From positions 1 to 36,629 of the IMG/VR virus record IMGVR_UViG_3300025154_000261: DNA of 36,629 bases; one strand, 5' to 3'. The DNA is from a virus. The translations under genes and the position numbers were made by a program. Of the stretch, positions 8,550-17,344 are shown piece by piece (the stretch's first letter is position 1; the number at the start of each line of letters is the position of its first letter). The notes under the pieces are model-generated. The model was not told the origin of the DNA and did not search any database. It worked only from the letters and a program-made list of their open reading frames with translations.

Positions 8550-9215
8550 ATGGCAATCGTTGACGGGCTTACAACCCTCGCCGCCGTGAAGCTTGAAGCG
8601 GGAATCTCGGACACCACGCAGGATGCGCTACTCGAAGCCTTGATAAACTCATGCTCCGCAGCGATCAGAATATACCTGGACCGAGAAATCACCAGGACAG
8701 CCCACGTCGATGAATTGTATTCCGTCAACGCTTGCCAGTTGCTTTACCTCCGCCAGTACCCGATTCAATCAGTATCGGCGATCACACTGGGCGGGCGCTC
8801 CCTTGTTGCTTCCCAGGATTATTGGCTCGGGGCTGATGACGCGGCATCCGGGCGTCTGTACAATCCCGGCGGATGGGTAGGCAACTACTACACACGCGGG
8901 ACGTTCCCGGACATCTACGCAGGCGCGCGGGATATCAAAATATCCTACATTGCCGGATGGTACTTGCCAGCCGACCCGCTCTATGTAGCTGGCGCAGCCG
9001 CATCGTTGCCCATGGCGCTTGTGTACGCCTGCAACCGTTCAGTCGTTTCACGGTTACGGACAATCCAGAATCAGGCCGACGGCTTGAAACAATATTCAGA
9101 AGGCGGAATATCAACCACGTGGTTCGGCCCTGAATCATACGGCGCTGGCGGAGGCGGATTCGACGCCGTAGCCGTTTCCATGCTCAACCCGTACAAGAGG
9201 CGTGACATCGTATGA
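8550..9215 (+). CDS. Head-tail connector, HK97 gp6-like
   Basis: A 221-residue protein whose N-terminal half shows the gp6/SPP1 gp15-like connector pattern: helical LTTLAAVKLEAGISD, then ALINSCSAAIRIYLDREI, and the turn LRQYPIQSVSAITLGG. It would form the adaptor ring under the portal. The C-terminal 60 residues, with a glycine-rich stretch (SYGAGGGGFDAVAVS), are longer than in the shortest family members. The next gene starts inside its stop (ATGA). Confidence 0.8.
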   Translation: MAIVDGLTTLAAVKLEAGISDTTQDALLEALINSCSAAIRIYLDREITRTAHVDELYSVNACQLLYLRQYPIQSVSAITLGGRSLVASQDYWLGADDAASGRLYNPGGWVGNYYTRGTFPDIYAGARDIKISYIAGWYLPADPLYVAGAAASLPMALVYACNRSVVSRLRTIQNQADGLKQYSEGGISTTWFGPESYGAGGGGFDAVAVSMLNPYKRRDIV

Positions 9216-9526
9216 TAAAAAGCCACAGTGTCGCCATTCAGAGCCGCGCGACCGTTACCGGCACGGAAGGCGAACAGACCTACACCTACACCGCGCTGAA
9301 ATCGATCAAGGCAGGCGTTCAGGCGAATTCCCTTTCGCCCGTCGAGCTTGCCGCATGGGGCATTACTGACCTTGTGGCTGATTCCATGATAATGTTTTAC
9401 GACAACGACGCTACCATCGTGCGCCTCATGCGCGCGGTGGTGGACGGAGTAACCTACGAAATCAGGGCCACGAACAAATGGCCGACCCATAGCGAGGCGA
9501 TCTTGACGCCGGTGCAGGGCATATAA
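9212..9526 (+). CDS. Head closure (stopper) protein, phage head-tail joining family
   Basis: A 104-residue protein of the size and place of SPP1 gp16 / HK97 gp7-type stoppers: a short beta barrel with VAIQSRATVTGTEGEQ near the start and VDGVTYEIRATNKWPTHSEA near the end, as in the head-tail joining family. It closes the connector after DNA packaging. It overlaps both neighbours by 1-4 nt. Confidence 0.75.
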   Translation: MIKSHSVAIQSRATVTGTEGEQTYTYTALKSIKAGVQANSLSPVELAAWGITDLVADSMIMFYDNDATIVRLMRAVVDGVTYEIRATNKWPTHSEAILTPVQGI

Positions 9527-9930
9527 TGACCGCCGGTGTAAAGGCCGACGTTGCCAGCGCGGTCGAGGCGTTCAGGAAATACAATGTTCGCGTCACAAAT
9601 AATGTTGAAGCGACAGTCAAGGAATACGCTTTAATAGTTGAACGCGCCGCCAAGATATCATTCAAAGGTCGCAATGATGAATCAGTCTACAATGAGCCTC
9701 CGCGCGTTGACACCGGGCGGCTGCGGGCAAGCATAACGCACCGATCGGCAAGAGACGGCAACGGGGTATATTTTGCAGAAATTGGTACAAACGTCGAATA
9801 TGCCAGCGACGTTGAACACGGCACCTCGGAAACAATGCCGCATCCATTTTTAGGATACGCCCTCGGCATGTATGAAAAAGAAATAGAGCGCGAACTAGGC
9901 AAGGCAATCAAAGAGGCCGAAAATGCTTGA
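9526..9930 (+). CDS. Tail completion protein, HK97 gp10-like
   Basis: A 134-residue protein with the gp10 family pattern: an N-terminal helix ending in ALIVERAAKISFKGR, PPRVDTGRLRASI near residues 61-73, and EYASDVEHGTSETMPHPFL near 86-104, the typical histidine-containing turn. Family members help join the tail to the connector. Start TAATG-type overlap with the stopper gene; its 3' end overlaps the next gene by 8 nt. Confidence 0.82.
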   Translation: MTAGVKADVASAVEAFRKYNVRVTNNVEATVKEYALIVERAAKISFKGRNDESVYNEPPRVDTGRLRASITHRSARDGNGVYFAEIGTNVEYASDVEHGTSETMPHPFLGYALGMYEKEIERELGKAIKEAENA

Positions 9931-10303
9931 CACGAAAGTCTACGTTTACAACGCACTAAAAAACGACGCGCCGCTTGTGGCCGCGCTTGGATCATCGACG
10001 CGCATCCAGTACATGTACCCTAATGATTTCAACACGCTTCCGATTGTCACCTATCAAGAAACGAACAACCGCAACGAAACATTCTACGACGACGCGCCGG
10101 TAGCTGATGAGTCGACCATCGAGATTCACGTCTGGACGAACGTCTCAACCTCGGCCATTTCAAAACTGGTTGACACGGTAATGACCGGCATCCTGTACGC
10201 CCGCGACTATGCCGCCGACGTGCCCGACCCGGACGCGAAGATATTCCACAAGGTTCTAAGGTATCGCCGGTCAATCACGGCCGACGACCTCGATTCGATA
10301 TAA
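9923..10303 (+). CDS. Tail terminator-like protein (DUF3168/gp17-like)
   Basis: A 126-residue protein with a helical start (DTKVYVYNALKNDAPLVAAL), the family-like segment YPNDFNTLPIVTYQE, and an alternating beta C-terminus including ESTIEIHVWT. Size and place between the gp10-like protein and the tail tube gene fit the tail terminator that caps the tube and sets its end at neck assembly. Confidence 0.72.
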   Translation: MLDTKVYVYNALKNDAPLVAALGSSTRIQYMYPNDFNTLPIVTYQETNNRNETFYDDAPVADESTIEIHVWTNVSTSAISKLVDTVMTGILYARDYAADVPDPDAKIFHKVLRYRRSITADDLDSI

Positions 10304-10315
10304 GGAGGCCATACC

Positions 10316-11233
10316 ATGGCACTGGCACAGAGACCTAGAATAGGCTTGAAGGACGTGGTATACGCAGTCCTTGACGAAGCCTCGGACGTTGTAGGCGGCA
10401 CCCCGACATACGGCACGGTATACCCGCTGGCAAACTCGCTCGACTTGTCATTCGATCCCGGCAGCTCGTCCGCTTCGCTTTTCGCCGATGACGGCCTTGC
10501 GTTCGCTGCCGAAACCGTCGGCGAGATGAAGATCACGCTTGGCAATGCAGACATCCTGCCAGAGGACATGGCGCGGATACTTGGCCACGCCTACGCGCTC
10601 GGGCAGATCGTAGACAACAGCCTCGACCAAAGCCCCTACATAGCCATTGGCGCAAAGATGCTTAGGAGCGGCAAGGACTCGACCAGCCTCGTATACGATT
10701 ACGTCTGGATGTACAAGTGCAAGCTTCAAAAGCCGAAGTTCGACGCCAAGACGAAAGGCGCAAGCATCGAGTATCAGACTCCGATGCTTGAAGGGCTTGT
10801 CTGCCAGCTCACCAGCTCCGGCAACTTCCGCCTGCGCATGCGCACCGATGACACGAACGCTGTTGCCGGAACCCTGACCAGCTTCTTTACGACCGTGGTA
10901 CTTCCGTCCGCCAGCTTGACCGCCGTCACGGTAGGCACGATCACCGGATCAGCTTCGGCGCACACCATCACGATTCCGTTCGCAAAGTCCGGCGAGACGT
11001 TCACCATGGCGATTCCGAACGTCAAGGATATTACGGTATCGGTTGTTTCGACCGGCGTACTTGTAGCCGGTACGAACGTGATAACCGCATCCGTTGCCGG
11101 AACAGCTCCGACCCTGATTATTACAAACGCGAATATCGCCGGAGTTGCGTACCTCGTATCCGTGACCTCGGACGTGAAAGACACCAACGGCGTATCGATC
11201 ACGCCCAAGAGCCAGCTGGTAACGCCTGCTTAA
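10316..11233 (+). CDS. Major tail (tube) protein with C-terminal Ig-like region
   Basis: A 305-residue protein. Residues 1 to about 200 match the phi13-type major tail protein style (IGLKDVVYAVLDE, a repeated beta pattern, YVWMYKCKLQKPKFDAKTKG). Residues 200-305 are Thr/Val/Ala-rich beta strands of the Ig-like kind often added to tube proteins and displayed on the tail surface. AAGGAGG lies upstream of the ATG. The protein stacks in rings around the tape measure. A strong hairpin follows the stop. Confidence 0.82.
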   Translation: MALAQRPRIGLKDVVYAVLDEASDVVGGTPTYGTVYPLANSLDLSFDPGSSSASLFADDGLAFAAETVGEMKITLGNADILPEDMARILGHAYALGQIVDNSLDQSPYIAIGAKMLRSGKDSTSLVYDYVWMYKCKLQKPKFDAKTKGASIEYQTPMLEGLVCQLTSSGNFRLRMRTDDTNAVAGTLTSFFTTVVLPSASLTAVTVGTITGSASAHTITIPFAKSGETFTMAIPNVKDITVSVVSTGVLVAGTNVITASVAGTAPTLIITNANIAGVAYLVSVTSDVKDTNGVSITPKSQLVTPA

Positions 11234-11254
11234 TCTGACCCCTTTGGATGCCTA

Positions 11255-11276
11255 GCCGGGGAGGCGATACCCCGGC
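11255..11276 (+). terminator. GC-rich hairpin after the tail tube gene
   Basis: GCCGGGG (11255-11261) pairs perfectly with CCCCGGC (11270-11276) around an 8-base loop, followed by AACTTT. With only a short T-run it may terminate partially, lowering expression of the chaperone and tape measure genes relative to the tube, or protect the mRNA 3' end. Confidence 0.55.
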
Positions 11277-11308
11277 AACTTTAGAACCATCTATCCAAGG
11301 GGGATACC

Positions 11309-11674
11309 ATGGCGGCAAGCACGATCATGAAACCGAAAGGCGTCAAGGTAAAAATATGCGGAAAGGAATATAATCTCCGCTTTACGATGGCGAGCCTCGC
11401 ATGGCTTGCGTCAAGGCATGGCAATGTGAACAACGTCATAGCCGCGTTTACAACCATGACGGACGGCACCATGAGCGCTGGCGACCTTCACGCGCTGGCC
11501 GACCTCGTGACCGCATCAATGCAGTACACTGATAAAGAAATCACGCCGGAATATGTAGAGGACAATCTCGACATATCCGAAATCATAGAGATCATGCCCG
11601 AATTGATCGAAGCATTTACAAGCGCCATGGGAACGGGGAATAAAAAGAAAAAGGCAGACCCTCCGAAGGCGTAG
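11309..11674 (+). CDS. Tail assembly chaperone, G-type
   Basis: A 121-residue acidic helical protein between the tube and tape measure genes, the invariable place of the G/gpG chaperone. It begins with a beta part (KPKGVKVKICGKEYNLRFTM) and then helices, and ends in a run of lysines (NKKKK) encoded by an A-rich stretch that also serves as the shift site for the longer G-T product. It should coat the tape measure before tube assembly and is not a virion part. AAGGGGGAT precedes the ATG. Confidence 0.8.
   Translation: MAASTIMKPKGVKVKICGKEYNLRFTMASLAWLASRHGNVNNVIAAFTTMTDGTMSAGDLHALADLVTASMQYTDKEITPEYVEDNLDISEIIEIMPELIEAFTSAMGTGNKKKKADPPKA
11642..11653 (+). promoter_or_regulatory. Probable -1 ribosomal frameshift site
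   Basis: In the G reading frame the codons are AAA AAG AAA AAG. The heptamer G AAA AAG (11647-11653) is the best candidate: the A-site tRNA can re-pair fully on AAA, while the P-site would mismatch at one base. This is a weaker match than A AAA AAG. The -1 frame is only open between 11644 and 11674, so slippage must happen here. Confidence 0.6.
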
Positions 11675-11907
11675 CCGATGACTGGCCATGGGAATATCTG
11701 TACACCGTGGCCCGCTCGTACCTACGCCTGACCGACGACGAGTTCTGGAACATGGCACCAAAGTGCCTTATGGCGATGATTGAAGAATGGCGCGGAATTG
11801 AAGATTACAGGGCGCAACTTGCCGCGTACCTGAATCAAGGCGGGCAACTACCGGGAAAGGATGAAGAGGATGAGGAATACTTCGAGATTCACCCGGACGC
11901 ATTTTAA
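11644..11907 (+). CDS. Tail assembly chaperone T-part, made by -1 frameshift
   Basis: The -1 frame relative to the G gene is open from 11644, crosses the G stop at 11672, and encodes DDWPWEYLYTVARSYL then TDDEFWNMAPKCLMAMIEEW, a typical T-domain sequence. It has no ribosome site of its own (the only in-frame GTG, 11707, lacks one), so it is expected only as a G-T fusion, from 11309 to 11907, by ribosomal slippage in the A-rich stretch near 11647-11653. The product ends 8 nt before the tape measure start. Confidence 0.78.
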   Translation, partial: KEKGRPSEGVADDWPWEYLYTVARSYLRLTDDEFWNMAPKCLMAMIEEWRGIEDYRAQLAAYLNQGGQLPGKDEEDEEYFEIHPDAF

Positions 11908-11915
11908 GGGATACC

Positions 11916-13838
11916 ATGGCCACGATTAGCGAACTGGTTGTAAAGATTATCGCCGATACCGCCGGGCTTGATTCGGGGATAAACAAGGCGACAACCTCAA
12001 TCAAAGGCGTCGGGGAAACGTCGGACAAAGCCGGGGATAAAGTAGGCGGCCTGACAAACCAATTTGCGGCCATAAAAAATACCCTTGTTGCCGCTGGCGT
12101 CATCACTGCCGTTGCCGCCCTTGGCAAGGCTATCTATGATTCGATTCAGACTTACGGAACTGGCGAGCTTGCGCTCAAGCGGCTAAATGCCGTCGCCACG
12201 ATGAACGGATTGTCAGACGGAGAAGAGCGCGTATCGGCGCTTGCCAACGAACTGCAAAACCTTATCGGCGTTGACGGAGATCTCGTCGTGCAGCTTGGCG
12301 CTGAATTGCTTGCCCAAGGAAAGAGCGTAGACCAGACCGAAAAACTGATCAGAGCCGCACAAGATCTTTCATCAGTTACCGGCTCAGACCTGTCAACAGC
12401 CGTGCGCCAGCTCACCACTACTTACTCAGGCATGGCCGGCCAGCTCGGGAAAACAACGCCGGAACTGAAAGACCTGACCGAAGAGCAATTAAAAAGCGGC
12501 GCGGCGATTGACATCATAGCCGAAAAATACAAGGGCATGACAGCGCAGATTGCCGACGGCGTAATCCCGACAACCAACAGGCTGAAAGAAGCCAATAGCG
12601 ATCTCAAGGAAACATTCGGGAAGGCATTCACTCCGCTATATATCGAGCTTGCCAACGGGCTGGCGGCCGCCATGCGTGCCATACTTGCCCCGCTTGACTA
12701 CATGGCCACGCATTCATTCGACCGGATGTTTCAGGAGATTGCGGAGTCTCTATTCAATTTCAAAGGCGAGGCCACCCTCGCCGAAGAAGCGCAACAAGCC
12801 CTAAAAGACGCAACCATCGAAAGCAACCGCGCCGCGATCAGTTATCAAACCGGTGTCAAGAACCTGAAAAGAGAACTTGACACTCTTACCACTTCGACCG
12901 ACAAACTCACCGACGCCGAGCTTGAAAACGCGCGGTCATATTTATTTGCTCAGATGAAAAAATCATCCAGCATGGATGCTCTCACTCAGGCGCAAAAAAA
13001 GCTTGACGTGTTCGATGCCGAAATAAAAGCGCGGGAAAAAGATAGACGCGATAAGGCGCTTACAGACCAAAAAGCCCGTGACGCCGAAGCGCTGAAAGAC
13101 GCTCAGAAAAACGCCGCCGATATTGCCAAGGCACAGCAGGATAAAGAAAAAGAAACCGTCAACTACATGATCGCCGCCGAAGATAAAATATCGCAGGCCA
13201 AAGCCGACGCGGTAGGTGATGCAATCATTCTCTCGGCGAAAGAAAAAGAGCAGCGCATAGCCGACGCTGATGAGATGTCCAGAAAAATGCAGGCGGCTTT
13301 TCAGACCGCCATACTTGCTACCCGTGATTCATTCATCGCGCTTGGGGAAGCCCTTGTCACAGGCGAGGACGCATGGACGGCGTTTTCAAAAGTGGCGATT
13401 CAGTCAATTGCCGGAATTGTCAGGGCGCTCGGCGATGAACTCGCGGCAAAGGCCGCCGTTGCTACGGTCGAGGCATTCGCGGCGCTTGCCGGAATCGTTA
13501 CCGCTCCGCTTGCTCCTGGATTATTCGCAAAAGCCGGGATACTGTCGGCAGGAGCTGGCGCGGCATGGATCGCATCGGGAGCATTAAGCGGCTACGCGAA
13601 TTCATTTGCCCGTGGTACAGATTTCGCCCCTGGTGGAATATCGCAAGTAAACGAGGAAGGCCCGGAGATGATAAACCTCCCGCGCGGTTCCAGCGTAACT
13701 CCCGCGACCCGTACCCCGGCGGGCGGAACAAGCGGGAACACCTTCAACATCTATTCCCCCGTAGCCGTAACCCCTTCCGTTGCGGCGCAAGAATACACTA
13801 GGATGGTTCGCAATCTGGCTTTCGAGGGAGTCCTATGA
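11916..13838 (+). CDS. Tape measure protein
   Basis: A 640-residue protein, long and mainly helical, following the chaperones. The N-terminus (ELVVKIIADTAGLDSGINKA) is the standard tape measure opening; hydrophobic segments near residues 50-65 and 530-560 (AKAGILSAGAGAAWIASGAL) alternate with Ala/Lys/Asp coiled coil (about 280-450). The C-terminus has the common QVNEEGPEMINLPRGSSVTP motif. It sets tail length; with about 0.15 nm per residue it predicts a tail near 95 nm (inference). It lacks any visible peptidoglycan hydrolase domain. Confidence 0.9.
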   Translation: MATISELVVKIIADTAGLDSGINKATTSIKGVGETSDKAGDKVGGLTNQFAAIKNTLVAAGVITAVAALGKAIYDSIQTYGTGELALKRLNAVATMNGLSDGEERVSALANELQNLIGVDGDLVVQLGAELLAQGKSVDQTEKLIRAAQDLSSVTGSDLSTAVRQLTTTYSGMAGQLGKTTPELKDLTEEQLKSGAAIDIIAEKYKGMTAQIADGVIPTTNRLKEANSDLKETFGKAFTPLYIELANGLAAAMRAILAPLDYMATHSFDRMFQEIAESLFNFKGEATLAEEAQQALKDATIESNRAAISYQTGVKNLKRELDTLTTSTDKLTDAELENARSYLFAQMKKSSSMDALTQAQKKLDVFDAEIKAREKDRRDKALTDQKARDAEALKDAQKNAADIAKAQQDKEKETVNYMIAAEDKISQAKADAVGDAIILSAKEKEQRIADADEMSRKMQAAFQTAILATRDSFIALGEALVTGEDAWTAFSKVAIQSIAGIVRALGDELAAKAAVATVEAFAALAGIVTAPLAPGLFAKAGILSAGAGAAWIASGALSGYANSFARGTDFAPGGISQVNEEGPEMINLPRGSSVTPATRTPAGGTSGNTFNIYSPVAVTPSVAAQEYTRMVRNLAFEGVL

Positions 13839-15457
13839 GCCGCAAACTTGTCTACCTGAACGGTCAGAATGAAAGCCTGACCTTTGAAACCGCGCCGTAC
13901 CTCATCGTAAAGATTGAAGGGCTCGGAATACCAAACGTTGACCGCAAGGAACAGAAAGCGCCATATCAGGACGGTACTACTTATATTGATTCGCTCTTGC
14001 AGAATCGTGACATCGTAGTTGAACTGGCAATTACAAAGCCGAACGACTTTACAGACATCGCCTTGTATCGCCGGGAATTGTCACAGCGCCTCACCCCGAA
14101 ATACGGACTTGGCGATTTGAACTACACCGACGAGGACGGCAACGAATACACCATCCGCGCCGTAGTATCCTCAATGGTATTCCCGAACAAAGATTACCGC
14201 GACCCCTACATGCGCGCGATGGTTACGTTCACGGCTTGCGATCCGTATTGGCGGAGCGTTACGGATACGACGATTAGTTTGCCGACGCCAGTGACGGGAA
14301 GCGAAGAAATAGCCAATGCGGCGTATTCTAATACGCCAAGAATGATACGTTTATCTAATGGGAACTTATACGCTGTATACATCAGAGCAGGAGACGGCTT
14401 CGCTGTATCAAGAACATTCACTACTTCTTGGGGCGCAGAGACTGAGATTAGTGATCAACGAGCATGGACGCCAAACATTATTCAGCTCGCGAATGGGGAC
14501 TTGTTAATCACGTATTGCAGAAACTCCGACAATTATTTAGTCTCAAGAACATTCACGACAGCGTGGAGCGCCGAGACCGTTATAAACGCGACGGCTACGA
14601 GCGGTATAGCGAGCATGCTAGAACTCGCGGACGGAAACGTAATAATCGCTTATCGCGACGCGTCTCTCGGATATCTCGTATCAAGAACATTCACTACTTC
14701 TTGGGGAGCAGAAGTAACAATCAATTCAGTTTCAACTTATGAGTCGTCAATGATTCAACGAACTAATGGCAACTTGGTAATAATCTACAGGCGTTCGGCG
14801 GATTCGTATCTAGGCGTTAGGATATATGAAAATAACGCATGGAGCTCAGAGGTGATAGCGAACGGAGAAGCTTCAAACGGCCCTAGTTTGATAGAAAGGT
14901 CCGACGGGACGCTGTTTGTAGCCTATCAACAATATCCTTCTCTAGGCTATACGCACTCCATGGTATACACCACTGAATGGTCTTCCCCGAGCGTTATAAA
15001 CGAAAGCAATACGCAATATCTTTCTGTAATAGAGCTTCCGTCAGGAAGTTTAATAATCGCATATCAGCGATCAGGCGATTCATACTTAGTGTATAAAACA
15101 AGAAGCATAACCCCCGTCCTTGCTAACAACACCGGCGACGTACCCGCGCCTATCCTTGTCACATTCCAAGGCCCGAGCACAAACCCGCGCATCATAAACC
15201 AAGACACGCTGGAATATATCCGACTGAATACCACGCTTGCGGCCTCCGATAGCTTCGAGGTCGATACGAGCTTTGGAAACAAGACGGTAATTCTTACGCA
15301 GGGCGGAATCGTCAAGAACGGCATCGCGTACCTCGATATCGGCTCGACATTCTTCCAGCTTGAACGCGGAAGCAATACGGTTTATTATGAGGATGACGCG
15401 GTACTATCAACCGCAACCGCGAGCCTTGAGTTTACCGAAAGGTATTCGGGATTATGA
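13835..15457 (+). CDS. Distal tail protein (Dit-like) with inserted beta-propeller
   Basis: A 540-residue protein. Residues 1-140 and about 425-540 match the two halves of a siphovirus Dit (phage tail family: LVYLNGQNESLTFETAPYLI at the start; FTACDPYWRS near 130; a galectin-like C-terminal beta domain). Between them, residues about 160-425 hold at least six repeats of roughly 45 residues with the pattern IIQLANGDLLITY...SRTFTTSWGAE, as in BNR/sialidase-type beta-propellers. So-called evolved Dits carry sugar-binding inserts; a propeller here probably binds host surface glycan. No catalytic sialidase residues are evident. DNA of the insert is visibly richer in A and T than its flanks. Start overlaps the tape measure stop. 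Confidence 0.8.
   Translation: MSRKLVYLNGQNESLTFETAPYLIVKIEGLGIPNVDRKEQKAPYQDGTTYIDSLLQNRDIVVELAITKPNDFTDIALYRRELSQRLTPKYGLGDLNYTDEDGNEYTIRAVVSSMVFPNKDYRDPYMRAMVTFTACDPYWRSVTDTTISLPTPVTGSEEIANAAYSNTPRMIRLSNGNLYAVYIRAGDGFAVSRTFTTSWGAETEISDQRAWTPNIIQLANGDLLITYCRNSDNYLVSRTFTTAWSAETVINATATSGIASMLELADGNVIIAYRDASLGYLVSRTFTTSWGAEVTINSVSTYESSMIQRTNGNLVIIYRRSADSYLGVRIYENNAWSSEVIANGEASNGPSLIERSDGTLFVAYQQYPSLGYTHSMVYTTEWSSPSVINESNTQYLSVIELPSGSLIIAYQRSGDSYLVYKTRSITPVLANNTGDVPAPILVTFQGPSTNPRIINQDTLEYIRLNTTLAASDSFEVDTSFGNKTVILTQGGIVKNGIAYLDIGSTFFQLERGSNTVYYEDDAVLSTATASLEFTERYSGL
14405..14706 (+). repeat. Internal DNA repeats of propeller blades
   Basis: A 29-base sequence beginning GTATCAAGAACATTCACTAC occurs exactly at 14405-14433 and 14678-14706, 273 bases apart, that is two blades of about 45 codons; a diverged copy lies near 14540-14570. 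Such DNA-level identity implies recent duplication or gene conversion of blades. Confidence 0.75.
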
Positions 15458-17334
15458 ACAATCCTATCCGCATATTTGACAGTAGCCTGAACCTCGTTAC
15501 GGAACTCGACGATTACGCCAGCGCCTATTTCAATCGTTCGTGGTCAGGCTGCGGGGACTTCTCTATTCAGACGAATTACAATACCGTCCACGCCCCCGAC
15601 CTCGTGCGCGGGCGCATTGTCATGTTTGACAAGAATGTCAAGAAATGCGGGATCATCACGAACGTCAAAAAGGCAATCGGAGAATCCGGCAAGGGCTCTA
15701 TGATTGTTACTGCCTCCGGAATCGAACTCAAGGGCATTCTTAGCTGGCGCATCGTGCCGCCAACATCCGGGAGCGAATACTACACGATCAACAATTCCGC
15801 CGAGACCGTTATGAAAACACTTGTCAGTCAAAACGGCGGGCCGACCGACGCCGACGCCGACCGCATATTCCCGCTTCTTGAAATCGACACGGACGCAGAC
15901 CTTGGCGCTACATATTTACTCAAGACGCGCTATACCTCGACCGTGCTGGCGGAATGTACCGCTTGCTCGCTTGCCACCGAAACCGGATTTTATATCTACC
16001 TCGACCTGTCAAATAAAAAGTACCGCTTCCAGACGGCGCAAGGCGTCGACCGTTCGGCCTCGCAATCTGTAAACCCGCGCGCAATATTCTCCACCGACTA
16101 CGACACACTCAAGAGCGCGGACATCGACGACAACGACTCCAATTATCGTAACTACGCGTTCGTCGGAGGTCAGGGCGAAGGCGTAGAGCGCATCGTCCGG
16201 GAAGTATTCACAGGCGCAACCGAGCCTACCGGCCTTGACCGGCGGGAGATGTTCGTTGACGCGCGCGATGTACCCGCGCTTGCCGACCTCGATACTAGAG
16301 GCGGACAGAAACTGGAAGAACTGGCCACGATCATCACGGTAGACGGTTCCCCGCTTGCGTACAGCCCGCTTGTTTACGGAACGGACTATGACCTCGGCGA
16401 CATTGCCACGCTGGAAGCCTATGACAATACCACGGACGTACGAATCACCAGCGTCAAAGAATCATGGGCACCGCTATCGTACAATATCGACATGACCTTT
16501 GACAGGCTTCCTCAGACCTTGCAGACGCAAGTCCAGAGCGCGGTATCATCGATCAAGAATAGCGTGGCCTCGGTCGGCGTTCAGGTTCCGGTTCCCGTTG
16601 CGGCTACGACCTATACAGTTACGGACGCGGCGCGGGATGTAATGATTTCAATTACCTCCGCCGTGACCGTGACAATATCGGAAGGGCTTCCAATTGGAAC
16701 CGAAACGCGGATATTGCGGACGGTTGACAGTACGAACGCGGTCACGGTAGCGCGGTCAGGTAGCGAGACAATCAACGGCGCGGTTTCTCTTGCGTTTACC
16801 CTCGGGATATCAGAGATAACGTTCAAGAAAGTTTCGGCTACGAATTGGGAGCTTGTTGTCGGCGCGGGGATCGTGGAGATTGACGGCAACACAGGCTTGC
16901 TAGGCGATGGGAATGTGGTGCCGTTTTATGAGGCGGGGACATGGACGCCTACGTATAAATCAACGTCTGGAGCGCTGGGAGCTATCACGTATAACGCCCT
17001 AACTTTCGGAAAGTACGTGCAAATCGGTAATCTGGTGCATGTATGGGGCTATATAATAACCGATGCCCTTGCGGTAGGCACGGCATCTGGTGTAGTTAGA
17101 ATTGCCGGGCTTCCATTCGTCGCCGAATCAACATACGGTGGCGGCAGCGTGTCGTACTCTGCCGCATTTGCTGCGAACAATCCGTGCTCTTGCTTTGTAG
17201 TGCTGTCAACTTCGGAAATATCACTGGGCTATAGGGCGACTGCGAATGGCATAACTTCGCATTTGCCTGTAGCAGCGTTGGCTACAGGCGTAAATTCAAA
17301 CATTCTTATATTCTCTGCCATTTACAGTGTATAG
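15454..17334 (+). CDS. Tail-tip protein, Gp37-like (ReqiPepy6 type)
   Basis: A 626-residue protein immediately after Dit. The N-terminal 370 residues resemble the siphovirus Gp37-like tail family (IRIFDSSLNLVTELDDYAS; FNRSWSGCGDFSIQTNY; YDLGDIATLEAYDN), taking the place of the Tal/baseplate hub. Residues 370-480 form a linker with Val/Thr-rich strands, and the last 150 residues (from AGTWTPTYKSTSGALGAITY) look like a trimeric receptor-binding tip domain. It is probably the hub plus tip. The ATG overlaps the previous stop. Confidence 0.75.
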   Translation: MNNPIRIFDSSLNLVTELDDYASAYFNRSWSGCGDFSIQTNYNTVHAPDLVRGRIVMFDKNVKKCGIITNVKKAIGESGKGSMIVTASGIELKGILSWRIVPPTSGSEYYTINNSAETVMKTLVSQNGGPTDADADRIFPLLEIDTDADLGATYLLKTRYTSTVLAECTACSLATETGFYIYLDLSNKKYRFQTAQGVDRSASQSVNPRAIFSTDYDTLKSADIDDNDSNYRNYAFVGGQGEGVERIVREVFTGATEPTGLDRREMFVDARDVPALADLDTRGGQKLEELATIITVDGSPLAYSPLVYGTDYDLGDIATLEAYDNTTDVRITSVKESWAPLSYNIDMTFDRLPQTLQTQVQSAVSSIKNSVASVGVQVPVPVAATTYTVTDAARDVMISITSAVTVTISEGLPIGTETRILRTVDSTNAVTVARSGSETINGAVSLAFTLGISEITFKKVSATNWELVVGAGIVEIDGNTGLLGDGNVVPFYEAGTWTPTYKSTSGALGAITYNALTFGKYVQIGNLVHVWGYIITDALAVGTASGVVRIAGLPFVAESTYGGGSVSYSAAFAANNPCSCFVVLSTSEISLGYRATANGITSHLPVAALATGVNSNILIFSAIYSV

Positions 17335-17344
17335 GAGCACGCAC

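Noticed and set aside
14405-14706. CRISPR array
   Set aside because: The repeats encode propeller blades in one long reading frame; spacing follows protein repeats, and copies diverge.
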